A stretch of 64,000 nucleotides of DNA, taken from contig NZ_JAOQJY010000016.1 in assembly GCF_025567525.1 (NCBI RefSeq), positions 23,070-87,069 on the forward strand, in the 5' to 3' direction. Below the pieces are notes generated by a model. It had not been told where the DNA came from. It searched no databases and saw only the letters and a list, made by a program, of their open reading frames with translations. A program made the translations under genes and the position numbers. The DNA comes from Gallintestinimicrobium propionicum. GTDB taxonomy: Bacteria; Bacillota; Clostridia; Lachnospirales; Lachnospiraceae. Numbering within the stretch: the stretch's first letter is position 1; each line of letters starts with the position of its first letter. Of this stretch, positions 50,982 through 59,782 are shown piece by piece.

Positions 50982-52610
50982 ATGAAACCATTCAAACTGC
51001 CTGCAAGGCTCTGGCAAACTCTTCTGCTCATTCTGACCGCAGCTGCATTCAGCCCGCTGTCTGTTTTCGCAGCAGAAGCAGGGGAAGAAGCTTACACTCC
51101 GTCCGTTTATGCAACCGCATGGGCGCTGCTGCCTCCCATCATCGCGATTGGTCTTGCGCTGATCACAAAAGAAGTTTATAGTTCCTTATTTTTAGGAATT
51201 GTAATGGGAGGTTTGTTATACTCCGGTTTTTCCTTTGAAGGAACGACCATGCATGTTCTCGAAGACGGATTTATCAGTGTGCTGTCCGACAGCTATAACG
51301 TCGGCATCCTGATCTTTTTGGTTATCCTCGGCACAATGGTCAGCCTGATGAACCGTGCCGGCGGCTCCGCTGCGTTCGGCCGCTGGGCCCAGAAAAAAAT
51401 CAAAACAAGAGTCGGTGCACAGCTTTCTGCCATTGCCCTCGGCATTTTAATTTTTATTGATGACTATTTCAACTGCCTGACTGTCGGCAGCGTTATGCGC
51501 CCCGTCACAGACAGCCATAAGGTATCCCGCGCAAAGCTGTCTTACCTGATCGACGCAACCGCAGCACCGATCTGCATCATCGCGCCGATTTCTTCCTGGG
51601 CCGCTGCAGTCAGCGGCTTTGTAGAAGGCGAAGACGGTTTCTCCATCTTTGTCCGCGCAATTCCTTATAACTATTATGCACTGTTCACCATCGCCATGAT
51701 GATTCTGATTACCGTATGGAACTTTGATTACGGCCCGATGGCAAAATATGAGACAAATGCTTTAAAGGGCGATCTGTTCTCCGACAGCAAGGAAGAAAAA
51801 GACACCCAGCGGACCTTTGAGAACCCCAATGGCCGTGTGCTCGACCTCATTCTACCGGTTCTCGTGCTGATCATCTGCTGTGTCCTCGGTATGCTGTATT
51901 CCGGCGGCTTCTTCTCCGGCGTCGATTTCGTTTCCGCATTCGCTGGCAGCGATGCTTCCGTTGGACTTGCCCTCGGCAGTATTTTTGCCCTGCTGCTCAC
52001 GATTCTTTACTACTGCCTGCGCCGGATTATGAGCTTTAGGGAATGCTGCGACTGTCTGCCTTACGGTTTCAAGGCAATGGTTCCCGCAATCCTGATCCTG
52101 ACCTTTGCCTGGACCTTAAAGGCCATGACCGACAGCCTCGGCGCTGCGGATTTTGTTGCCGGTACCATCAGTCAGGCAGCTGGAAACCTGATGGCGCTCC
52201 TGCCTGCCATCATCTTCCTGATCGGTGCGTTCCTCGCCTTTGCCACCGGAACCAGCTGGGGAACCTTTGGTATCCTGATCCCGATCGTTGTTGCAGTGTT
52301 CCAAAACACCGACCCGCAGCTGATGATTATCTCCATCTCCGCCTGCATGGCCGGCGCTGTCTGCGGCGACCACTGCTCCCCCATCTCCGATACGACAATC
52401 ATGGCTTCCGCCGGTGCACAGTGTGAGCATGTCACCCATGTCACCACGCAGCTGCCCTACGTCATCACCGTTGCAGCTGTTTCCTTCGTCACCTACCTGA
52501 TCGCCGGATTCGTCCGCAATGTCTTGATTATGCTCGTGATCGGCTTTGCACTGATGGTTGCAACGCTGTATGTGATCAAGCAGATCGCGGGAAATAAGCA
52601 AACCGCGTAA
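50982..52610 (+). CDS. NhaC-type Na+/H+ antiporter family protein, probable lysine transporter
   Basis: A 542-residue membrane protein of the NhaC family, with an extra hydrophobic N-terminal segment that resembles a signal peptide (residues 1-30, ending FAAEAG). DDYFNCLTVGSVMRPVTD and GDHCSPISDTTIMAS are family motifs. Its control by a lysine riboswitch fits the known group of NhaC-like transporters assigned to lysine uptake, so lysine is the likely substrate. AAAGGAG precedes the ATG. Followed by an N gap. Confidence 0.92.
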   Translation: MKPFKLPARLWQTLLLILTAAAFSPLSVFAAEAGEEAYTPSVYATAWALLPPIIAIGLALITKEVYSSLFLGIVMGGLLYSGFSFEGTTMHVLEDGFISVLSDSYNVGILIFLVILGTMVSLMNRAGGSAAFGRWAQKKIKTRVGAQLSAIALGILIFIDDYFNCLTVGSVMRPVTDSHKVSRAKLSYLIDATAAPICIIAPISSWAAAVSGFVEGEDGFSIFVRAIPYNYYALFTIAMMILITVWNFDYGPMAKYETNALKGDLFSDSKEEKDTQRTFENPNGRVLDLILPVLVLIICCVLGMLYSGGFFSGVDFVSAFAGSDASVGLALGSIFALLLTILYYCLRRIMSFRECCDCLPYGFKAMVPAILILTFAWTLKAMTDSLGAADFVAGTISQAAGNLMALLPAIIFLIGAFLAFATGTSWGTFGILIPIVVAVFQNTDPQLMIISISACMAGAVCGDHCSPISDTTIMASAGAQCEHVTHVTTQLPYVITVAAVSFVTYLIAGFVRNVLIMLVIGFALMVATLYVIKQIAGNKQTA

Positions 52611-52709
52611 GTTAAGAAAAGTATGCAGCGGAGGATTTTGGATCCGCCGCTGTGCGGGCGCGAAAGTTGTTCGCATCAAAAAACTGGCGTGCTGCCGGTG
52701 GAAACCATT

Positions 52710-52888
52710 NNNNNNNNNNNNNNNNNNNNNNNNNNNNNNNNNNNNNNNNNNNNNNNNNNNNNNNNNNNNNNNNNNNNNNNNNNNNNNNNNNNNNNNNNNN
52801 NNNNNNNNNNNNNNNNNNNNNNNNNNNNNNNNNNNNNNNNNNNNNNNNNNNNNNNNNNNNNNNNNNNNNNNNNNNNNNNNNNNNNNNN
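52710..52888. other. Assembly gap (run of N)
   Basis: 179 unresolved bases between the NhaC gene and the 3' end of pgi. A palindrome-like sequence (CAGCGG / CCGCCGCTG) lies just to its left. Confidence 0.95.
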
Positions 52889-52897
52889 GTCAGCCTA

Positions 52898-54478
52898 TCA
52901 GATATTCAGCAGGTCGCTATATACCTTCAGTGCACCGTCTGTCTCATGGGCCAGTACGCGTTTTGCCAGAACCTTACCCAGCTGTACGCCTTCCTGATCG
53001 AAGCTGTTTACATTCCATGCAAAGCCCTGGAACATAACCTTATTTTCAAAATGTGCAAGCAGTGCACCCAGAGTCTTAGGGGTCAGCTGGTCGCCGATGA
53101 TAATGCTGGAAGGACGTCCGCCTTCGAAATTCTTATTGCGGTTATCATCTGCCTTACCGCAGGCAAATGCAACGATCTGTGCAGCCACGTTTGCGCACAG
53201 CTTCTGCTGGCTGGTGCTGCCCTGAATGACAACGTCCGTGCCGATCTGGCTATCCTTAAATCCGATAAACTGCAGCGGAACGATATCGGTTCCCTGATGC
53301 AGCAGCTGATAGAAGGAATGCTGTCCGTTGGTTCCGGGCTCACCGAAGATCAGCGGTCCTGTCACATAGTCAATCGGCTCGCCAAAGCGGTTGACGGATT
53401 TACCATTGGATTCCATATCCATCTGCTGTAAATGTGCAGGGAAACGGCTCAGTGCCTGGGAATAGGGCAATACAGCTGTTGCAGGATAGCCCAGCACGTT
53501 GCGCTCGTATACACCGATCAGTGCATCCAGCATTTCCGGGTTCTCCAGCAGGTTCTTGTTGGTCGCTCTGCGGTCAACCTCTGCCGCGCCCTCCAGAAAC
53601 TGTGCAAATACTTCCGGTCCGAATGCCAGAGATAATACTGCACCGCCAACTGCTGAGGTGGAAGAATACCGTCCGCCGATAAAATCATCCATGAAAAATG
53701 CTGCCAGATAATCGTCGCTCTTTGCCAGAGGAGATGTCTCACTGGTAACTGCGATCATATGCTTCGATGCATCAAGTCCTGCCTTTGCCAGCGCATCCTT
53801 TACAAAGGATTCGTTGGTCAGAGTTTCCAGTGTCGTACCGGATTTGGAAACCAGCACGAACAGGGAATGCTCTACATCGATGGAATTTAAAACTGCAGCC
53901 GCATCATCCGGATCAACGTTGCTGATGAATTTTGCTTCCATCTTGAATGCACCGTTTTTCTTTGCCCAGTTCTCCATTGCAAGATACATGGCACGGGGGC
54001 CTAAGTCACTTCCGCCGATACCGATCTGTACAACTGTTGTAAACTTCTCGCCTGCAGCGTTGGTGATTTCACCGGCATGTACCTGATTGGCAAACTCTGC
54101 GATCCGCTTCTGCTGTGTTACATAAAATTCGCGCTTATCTACGCCGTCTGCCTCGACCTTGCCGCCCAGCTGTCCACGTGTCAGCTGATGCAGAACCAGA
54201 CGCTTCTCTCCTGTATTGATAACTGCGCCATTGTACAATGACTCATATTTTTCTACCAGCTGAGCCTCTTTGGCAAGCTTGTCCAGAATTGCGAGCACAT
54301 TGTCATCGACTGCTTTTGCCGCATAATTAAAAGTCAGACCATCCACGATCGGGGTGCTGTAGGTTTTTACACGCTCCGCGCCATTTTCTCCGGACATCAC
54401 TTCCGCCAGATTGATACGCTCTGCTTTTTCCAGCTCCTGATAAGAAGCCAGTGTATCCAAATTGTTCCAGTTCAGCAT
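52898..54478 (-). CDS. pgi: Glucose-6-phosphate isomerase
   Basis: Interconverts glucose-6-phosphate and fructose-6-phosphate in glycolysis. The 526-residue protein has the phosphate site SKSGTTLETLTNESFVKD, SDLGPRAMYLAMENWAKK, and the FGEPGTNGQHSFYQLLHQGT active-site segment. Start ATG 54478 follows GAGGAGG. Single-gene unit. Confidence 0.96.
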   Translation of the reverse strand: MLNWNNLDTLASYQELEKAERINLAEVMSGENGAERVKTYSTPIVDGLTFNYAAKAVDDNVLAILDKLAKEAQLVEKYESLYNGAVINTGEKRLVLHQLTRGQLGGKVEADGVDKREFYVTQQKRIAEFANQVHAGEITNAAGEKFTTVVQIGIGGSDLGPRAMYLAMENWAKKNGAFKMEAKFISNVDPDDAAAVLNSIDVEHSLFVLVSKSGTTLETLTNESFVKDALAKAGLDASKHMIAVTSETSPLAKSDDYLAAFFMDDFIGGRYSSTSAVGGAVLSLAFGPEVFAQFLEGAAEVDRRATNKNLLENPEMLDALIGVYERNVLGYPATAVLPYSQALSRFPAHLQQMDMESNGKSVNRFGEPIDYVTGPLIFGEPGTNGQHSFYQLLHQGTDIVPLQFIGFKDSQIGTDVVIQGSTSQQKLCANVAAQIVAFACGKADDNRNKNFEGGRPSSIIIGDQLTPKTLGALLAHFENKVMFQGFAWNVNSFDQEGVQLGKVLAKRVLAHETDGALKVYSDLLNI

Positions 54479-54723
54479 AACAGATTCCTCCTCATGCAAT
54501 TTTATTTTTCAGGTTTCCTTGTTATAATTCTGACAACTCGTTTTTGATTATACTATTCTACGTTTCAAAATTCAACAAAAAACCTAATGTATTTTGAGGA
54601 ATCTAACATTTGGCACTCTCATAAACAATAGTTCCCACGAAAAAAAATGATGTCGGATTCCCCAAATTTTCCTGATAGAAAAGAAAGATTTCATGAAGTT
54701 TCTTTTTCGATAAGGACTGTTAT

Positions 54724-56277
54724 TCAGTGCTGAACATTTTCTACAGAATGTTCAGCAGTTTGCAGTTTTTTCAGACGGTTGACCAACTCATGATCCGGAT
54801 TATGCCTGATTCTGCATTCCTTATCGAGCATCATTACCGCTTCATCGCCATCGGCACATGCGGGCCATTCTATCCCGGAAATTTCCGGTTTTCCAGTCCT
54901 TGCAAAGCTTACCCATGCCTGACAAATCTGCTCCTGCATCCGATTTGTTTCCTCACCGCAATTGCACACCGGAACCTTATCGATATTATGAAAGACGAAC
55001 GGAATTTCCGAACAGTGCCATGCAATTTTTCCATCGAACATCGGGAATTCATAGGTAAACTGAAAAGAATAAATCTTGCTGTCCGGACACTTTACCCGCT
55101 CTTTGATAAACCGGATTGTCGGTTCCCGAAAGATCGTATCCACTGACAGAAGATCAATCGGCGCTTTATCCGGGTAGATTTTCAGGAATTCTTCTATCAG
55201 CTCAATTCCTTCTTCTCCCAATGCATCGCTTACTTTTTCTTCCACTTCTTTTCTGGTAAATTCATATTTTCCGGAAATCGCCGGTCCGAAATCAAATTCT
55301 CCAAGCACAGTACCGATCAGCAGCGGAATTTTTTTCGTTTCTTCCCGAAATCCATGTTTGATCGCATCTCCGAAATAACTTTGATTTTTGTGAGGATGAT
55401 TTCCGACATATTCGCCTTTTTGTGCAACCTTCGGTGCTGCATTTTCATAAGCCTGCGCAAGCTGATCATAAGGAAGGGTTTCCAATTGATCGACATCTTT
55501 TTCTTCCAGACCCAGCTCTACAAGCATTGCTTTGACAATCTCTCTTCCGTTCCCGTCCTCTATATCGCCGAGAAGATCCGGATCTACTACGCCGCTTTCA
55601 ATAATTCCCTTATGGAACAAACCATCCGCTTCAGGCATTTGTAAAAGCGACCAGACTTTTACTCCGCCGCCGGACTGACCAAACAGGGTTACATTTTCCG
55701 GATCTCCGCCAAACCCTTCAATATTATCCCGGATCCATTCCAGGGCTGCAATCAGATCCAAATTTCCTGCATTCGCAGAATCCTGGTATTTTTCTCCAAA
55801 CGGAGACAAATCCAGATATCCCAACACATTCAGCCTGTGATTCACCGATACGACAACAACATCTCCGGCTCTGCTTAAATTTTCTCCGTCATAGGCGAGC
55901 TGTTCGATGGAAGACCCCGCTGAAAATCCGCCGCCGTGCAGCCATACCATAACCGGACGTTTCCTGCCATCCCGAATGGACGGCGTCCAGATATTTAAGT
56001 TCTGGCAATCCTCTTTTTCTGACCAGTACATATGCGGAACCATCATTTCCCCATTTCCGCCCGGCTGTTCCGGATGCAAAAGCGGGCTCACATAGCCATA
56101 GGACTGTACATCTTTGACTCCGTCCCAGGGCTTTACCCGTTCCGGTTTCCGGAAGCGCTGCGCATGCGCATACGGAATTCCTTTAAAAATGCAGGTTCCC
56201 TTCCATTCATATCCCCGCAGTGCCCCCTCTTTTGTCTGCACGACTGGATAGTCTTTCTGATAAATAAATTTGTTCAT
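54724..56277 (-). CDS. Carboxylesterase type B (para-nitrobenzyl esterase family)
   Basis: A 517-residue alpha/beta-hydrolase. The oxyanion segment is VWLHGGGFSAGSS, the catalytic serine lies in LFGQSGGGVKVW (usually GESAGG), and a histidine in WHCSEIPFVFHN. No signal peptide, so it is intracellular. The natural ester is unknown. It lies near family A palindromes at 56331, upstream. Confidence 0.9.
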   Translation of the reverse strand: MNKFIYQKDYPVVQTKEGALRGYEWKGTCIFKGIPYAHAQRFRKPERVKPWDGVKDVQSYGYVSPLLHPEQPGGNGEMMVPHMYWSEKEDCQNLNIWTPSIRDGRKRPVMVWLHGGGFSAGSSIEQLAYDGENLSRAGDVVVVSVNHRLNVLGYLDLSPFGEKYQDSANAGNLDLIAALEWIRDNIEGFGGDPENVTLFGQSGGGVKVWSLLQMPEADGLFHKGIIESGVVDPDLLGDIEDGNGREIVKAMLVELGLEEKDVDQLETLPYDQLAQAYENAAPKVAQKGEYVGNHPHKNQSYFGDAIKHGFREETKKIPLLIGTVLGEFDFGPAISGKYEFTRKEVEEKVSDALGEEGIELIEEFLKIYPDKAPIDLLSVDTIFREPTIRFIKERVKCPDSKIYSFQFTYEFPMFDGKIAWHCSEIPFVFHNIDKVPVCNCGEETNRMQEQICQAWVSFARTGKPEISGIEWPACADGDEAVMMLDKECRIRHNPDHELVNRLKKLQTAEHSVENVQH

Positions 56278-56330
56278 GTGCGTTCTCTCCTCTTTCGTAT
56301 TTTTTTAACTATTCCACCCCACTGTCGTAA

Positions 56331-56405
56331 ACAATAGAATGCACGCTCTGCGAGCATTCTATTGTCATGAACAATAGAATATACGCTCTGCAAGCATTCT
56401 ATTGT
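56331..56405 (+). repeat. Two tandem family A palindromes
   Basis: Copies at 56331-56365 (perfect stem) and 56371-56405, spaced 40 bases. They are upstream of the carboxylesterase and downstream of the lactate dehydrogenase gene, the same arrangement and period as at 39272. Confidence 0.88.
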
Positions 56406-56515
56406 CACGAACAAAAAACCGGCAGGTGATATCCTTTTTCAGGAACATCAGCCTGCCGGATCTTCCTTTATTATACCATAGGAAATTCCGCCATAAAATG
56501 ACAAATACTGATCAG

Positions 56516-57460
56516 TTATACATTATCTTTGAGAATGCCCTTTAAAATATCTGCGGATTTTTTCAGCGCGAGCAGCTCGGTTTCGCTCAGCTCGATCGGC
56601 ACAACTGTCTCAATTCCGTTTGCATCCACCACTGCCGGAATGCTGAGTACCACGTCGTAGAGACCGTATTCCCCGGTCATCAGGCTCGATACCGGCATGA
56701 TCGACTTCTCATCCCGCACAATCGCTGAGCAGATTCTGACTACCGCCATCGCAATGCCGTAATAGGTTGCATGTTTTTTAGAAATGATTTCATATGCGCT
56801 GTTTTTCACATGATCGAAGATCCTCGTCATCGAATCTTCGTGGTTAAAATGTCCGCGCAGCTCGCAAAAATCACTGATCTTCAGTCCGCCGACACGGGCA
56901 TCGCTCCATGCTGCCAGTTCACTGTCCCCGTGCTCGCCGATGATATAGGCATGCACGCTTCTGCTGTCTACACCCAGATGCTCGCCAAGCTCATACCGAA
57001 ATCTTCCTGTATCCAGAACGGTTCCGGAGCCGATGACGCGGTTTGCGGGATAGCCCGATTCCTTCAGCGCAATATAGGTCAGAATATCCACCGGGTTGGA
57101 AACGATCAGCAAAATGCCTTCAAAATCCCGCTTTTTGATCTCACCGATGATGGACCGCATGATCTTTGCATTTTTCTGGATCAGATCCAGCCGTGTTTCC
57201 TCCGGTTTCTGATTCGCTCCTGCTGTAATCACAATGATCGCTGCATCCGAAACATCGTCATAGGTTCCTGCATATATTTTCATCGGACTCGCGAAAGCCA
57301 TCCCATGACTGATATCCAGAGCCTCTCCCTCTGCCCGATTCTGATCCGCATCGATCAGCACCATCTCAGAAAACAGCTTACTCTGCATCAGTGCAAATGC
57401 AGAAGCCGATCCTACGAAGCCGCAACCTACCATTGCTACTTTTCTACTATTTAACGCCAT
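56516..57460 (-). CDS. ldh: L-lactate dehydrogenase
   Basis: A 314-residue NAD-dependent L-lactate dehydrogenase that reduces pyruvate to lactate in fermentation. VAMVGCGFVGSASAF is the nucleotide-binding start; GSGTVLDTGRFR and the active-site IIGEHGDSE histidine are intact. ATG 57460 follows AGGAGG; the longer frame to 57550 is not supported. Single gene. Confidence 0.95.
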   Translation of the reverse strand: MALNSRKVAMVGCGFVGSASAFALMQSKLFSEMVLIDADQNRAEGEALDISHGMAFASPMKIYAGTYDDVSDAAIIVITAGANQKPEETRLDLIQKNAKIMRSIIGEIKKRDFEGILLIVSNPVDILTYIALKESGYPANRVIGSGTVLDTGRFRYELGEHLGVDSRSVHAYIIGEHGDSELAAWSDARVGGLKISDFCELRGHFNHEDSMTRIFDHVKNSAYEIISKKHATYYGIAMAVVRICSAIVRDEKSIMPVSSLMTGEYGLYDVVLSIPAVVDANGIETVVPIELSETELLALKKSADILKGILKDNV

Positions 57461-57579
57461 TGATATTTCCTCCTGATCTTTCTGTCTTTCCACGCAACGC
57501 CGTTTTGTATAGGCTTCGCTTTTCGAAGCTTTAAAAAAACAGCGCTGCATAACTAATTATCCGCCCTTCCTGCCATCTT

Positions 57580-58203
57580 TCAGCGGACAATCTTTTCAAA
57601 GTCTGACGCCGGGTGTTTGCAGATCGGACATACATAATCCTCCGGCAGCACTTCTCCGACATACTCATATCCACAAATCTTGCAGCGCCACACGGTCTGA
57701 CCATTCTCAGTCTTTCCGACCGCTTCCGGCTTCGGCTTGATCTCCTTTAGATAATATTCATAGGTTACGGATGGCTCCTTACTCAAAACATCCATATCCG
57801 TGATCTCTCCGATGAACATCGTATGGGAGCCGAGGTCTATCATATGATCTGCCTTTGCCGAAATATATGCATTTGTGCCCTCTGTCACATAATAAATTCC
57901 ATTTTCGCCGCGTCTGCAGGCTTCGTATCCTTCAAACTTGTCCACATCCCTGCCGGACTGAAAACCGAACCGTTTAAACAGCTCAAAATCTGCTGCCTGA
58001 CTGAGGACTGAGACCGTGAATTTCCCCGTGTTCACAATCATATCATGAGTCGCATTCGCCTTATTTATACAGATACTCAGCTGATTCGGCGCAGACGCTG
58101 CCTGAATCGCCGTATTGATGATGCAGCCGTTATCCTTTTTTCCCTCTTTGGCAGTTAAAACAAATAATCCGTAGCTTAATTTATACATTGCTTCTTTATT
58201 CAT
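57580..58203 (-). CDS. Flavin reductase-rubredoxin fusion (high-molecular-weight rubredoxin)
   Basis: A 207-residue protein: residues 1-150 are a FMN-binding flavin reductase domain (GLFVLTAKEGKKDNGCIINTA; CINKANATHDMIV), and the last 50 a rubredoxin with WRCKICGYEYVGEVLPEDYVCPICKHP, four cysteines in two CxxC pairs. Such proteins pass electrons from NAD(P)H to flavodiiron proteins for oxygen or NO detoxification in anaerobes. No flavodiiron gene is nearby. Upstream lies a family A palindrome. Confidence 0.92.
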   Translation of the reverse strand: MNKEAMYKLSYGLFVLTAKEGKKDNGCIINTAIQAASAPNQLSICINKANATHDMIVNTGKFTVSVLSQAADFELFKRFGFQSGRDVDKFEGYEACRRGENGIYYVTEGTNAYISAKADHMIDLGSHTMFIGEITDMDVLSKEPSVTYEYYLKEIKPKPEAVGKTENGQTVWRCKICGYEYVGEVLPEDYVCPICKHPASDFEKIVR

Positions 58204-58298
58204 TTTGATTCCTCCCGTCTTTTTCTTTACTTGTATTATATCCCAATCCTATTCCAGCGTCAATATAGTAATAGTAATTATTACTAATTTTATTCATA

Positions 58299-58332
58299 AC
58301 AATAGAATGCTCGCAGAGCGTGCATCTATTGT
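58299..58332 (-). repeat. Family A palindrome, opposite orientation
   Basis: On the minus strand it reads ACAATAGATGCACGCTCTGC and ends ATTCTATTGT, followed by TATGAA, so it is inverted relative to the other copies. Lies between the Rpn-type nuclease 3' end and the flavin reductase gene. Confidence 0.85.
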
Positions 58333-58432
58333 TTACGAGTTCGTTCTTGTTCCCACACGGTAGATAAAAAACGGCAGAAAATTCTATTTCGAATTTCCTG
58401 CCGAAATTTTATTATGTTCTTAAATTTCCGGT

Positions 58433-59398
58433 TTAGGGCTTTTCGATAATCCCATACTTGCGATACAGCTCTTTTCTTGCCTTTTCATCTGTCGCCGCAA
58501 GCTTTGCATTCGCGACATCACCCTTACTGAGTAAAATATCCATCAGCTTGCCGAGGGCATTTTCTCCTTCTTCACGACCTTTTTGGATGCCTTTCTCAAT
58601 GCCTTTTTCAATGCCTTTTTCTTCTACATATCCAGATAAATTGCACATTAAATCAACCTCCCGGGATAATCCGCTTTCCATTTTCATGGAATATTTTTCT
58701 TTTAACAATGATTTTTTCTGTGTCACTGGAATTTCTGGCGACAAAAGTGTATTTAACATTCCGATAAATTCATTCGGATAGGATTTACTTTCTTTTAATC
58801 CAATCACTACTACCGAAAGTTTATCATAAGAAGCCCTGTCATCCGGGAATCCGGGGACAACATCCCGTTTCTCCATCCGGTATTCTGAAATCGCATTTCC
58901 GATATAATCCGGCACCCCAAAACACAACCATATCGAATAGACCTTTTTGATATCGTCGTAGTTACTATCACAAAACTCAGTGCCAAGCTGAGCCGAAATC
59001 ATTCTTGCCCCGTAAAAAATCCCCCTCGTAGGAATTTTGTAACCCGGATACCAGGATTTCTGTGCCTCAACATTGATAATCAGACGAATTTTTTCTCTGC
59101 TTCGCAATACTACTGCATAAAATCGAATATCATAAGCTATTCGCCCTTCTCCATTGACTGCATCTTCATTTGCCATCCCAATAATAGTTTCTCCAGGATT
59201 TACTCCAACTGCTGCAATCTCCGGCATTCCTTCAATACATCCCTCAATTTCTTCCAACGACAGCTCTTGAAATTCTTCTGCAGTATTTTTCAGTATCCAC
59301 GCCAATACTTCCTTCTGTGCCAACACTTTTCGACACTGAACATCATACTGCACCTTCATTTCTGCCACCGAAAGCGCTTTCGATAACTCGTTCACCAT
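58433..59398 (-). CDS. PD-(D/E)XK (Rpn-type) nuclease family protein
   Basis: A 321-residue member of the Rpn recombination-promoting nuclease/putative transposase group. Catalytic residues: the aspartate of AYDIRFYAVV and the ExQ of NVEAQKSWY. The C-terminal KGIEKGIEKGIQKGREEG repeats are common in this family and hint at homo-oligomerisation. These genes are multicopy in gut Firmicutes and related to mobile elements. AAGGAG precedes ATG 59398. No terminal repeats were seen around it. Function is uncertain. Confidence 0.88.
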   Translation of the reverse strand: MVNELSKALSVAEMKVQYDVQCRKVLAQKEVLAWILKNTAEEFQELSLEEIEGCIEGMPEIAAVGVNPGETIIGMANEDAVNGEGRIAYDIRFYAVVLRSREKIRLIINVEAQKSWYPGYKIPTRGIFYGARMISAQLGTEFCDSNYDDIKKVYSIWLCFGVPDYIGNAISEYRMEKRDVVPGFPDDRASYDKLSVVVIGLKESKSYPNEFIGMLNTLLSPEIPVTQKKSLLKEKYSMKMESGLSREVDLMCNLSGYVEEKGIEKGIEKGIQKGREEGENALGKLMDILLSKGDVANAKLAATDEKARKELYRKYGIIEKP

Positions 59399-59522
59399 AC
59401 AGAATCTCCTTCCTTTCAAATATATTGGCATAAATATATTTTAAAAGAGATTCTTTTTTCTGTCATTCAAGTTGTAATTGAATACCTACTCCCCATACTG
59501 TAGGATGTAACAAATCCAACGA

Positions 59523-59744
59523 TTATTTGCAGTTTTTCTCTTTCATTTTTTTCAGATACTGCGCCTTCAGCTGGTTTTCTTCCCCCAGTCGTCTGATTTC
59601 CTCCTGCAGATGCTGCACATATTCCCGGGTCAGCTTCACTCCGCCGCGCACTGCCACATCGGAATGCTGCTCCATTTCATCCAGCCACTGCATCAGCGAC
59701 TTTTCCCTGATATCATTATAGGTATTGTCCGGTCTCGTAAACAT
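59523..59744 (-). CDS. Small conserved hypothetical protein
   Basis: A 73-residue soluble protein with a helical, coiled-coil-like C-terminal half (EYVQHLQEEIRRLGEENQLK) and a basic tail. GGAGG six bases before the ATG supports it as a real gene. Downstream of the RsiV-like gene by under 40 bases and in the same direction, so they may be co-transcribed. Function not recognised. Confidence 0.65.
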   Translation of the reverse strand: MFTRPDNTYNDIREKSLMQWLDEMEQHSDVAVRGGVKLTREYVQHLQEEIRRLGEENQLKAQYLKKMKEKNCK

Positions 59745-59782
59745 GAATTCCTCCTTAAATCCCTGATGCAGAGCCGGATCCT

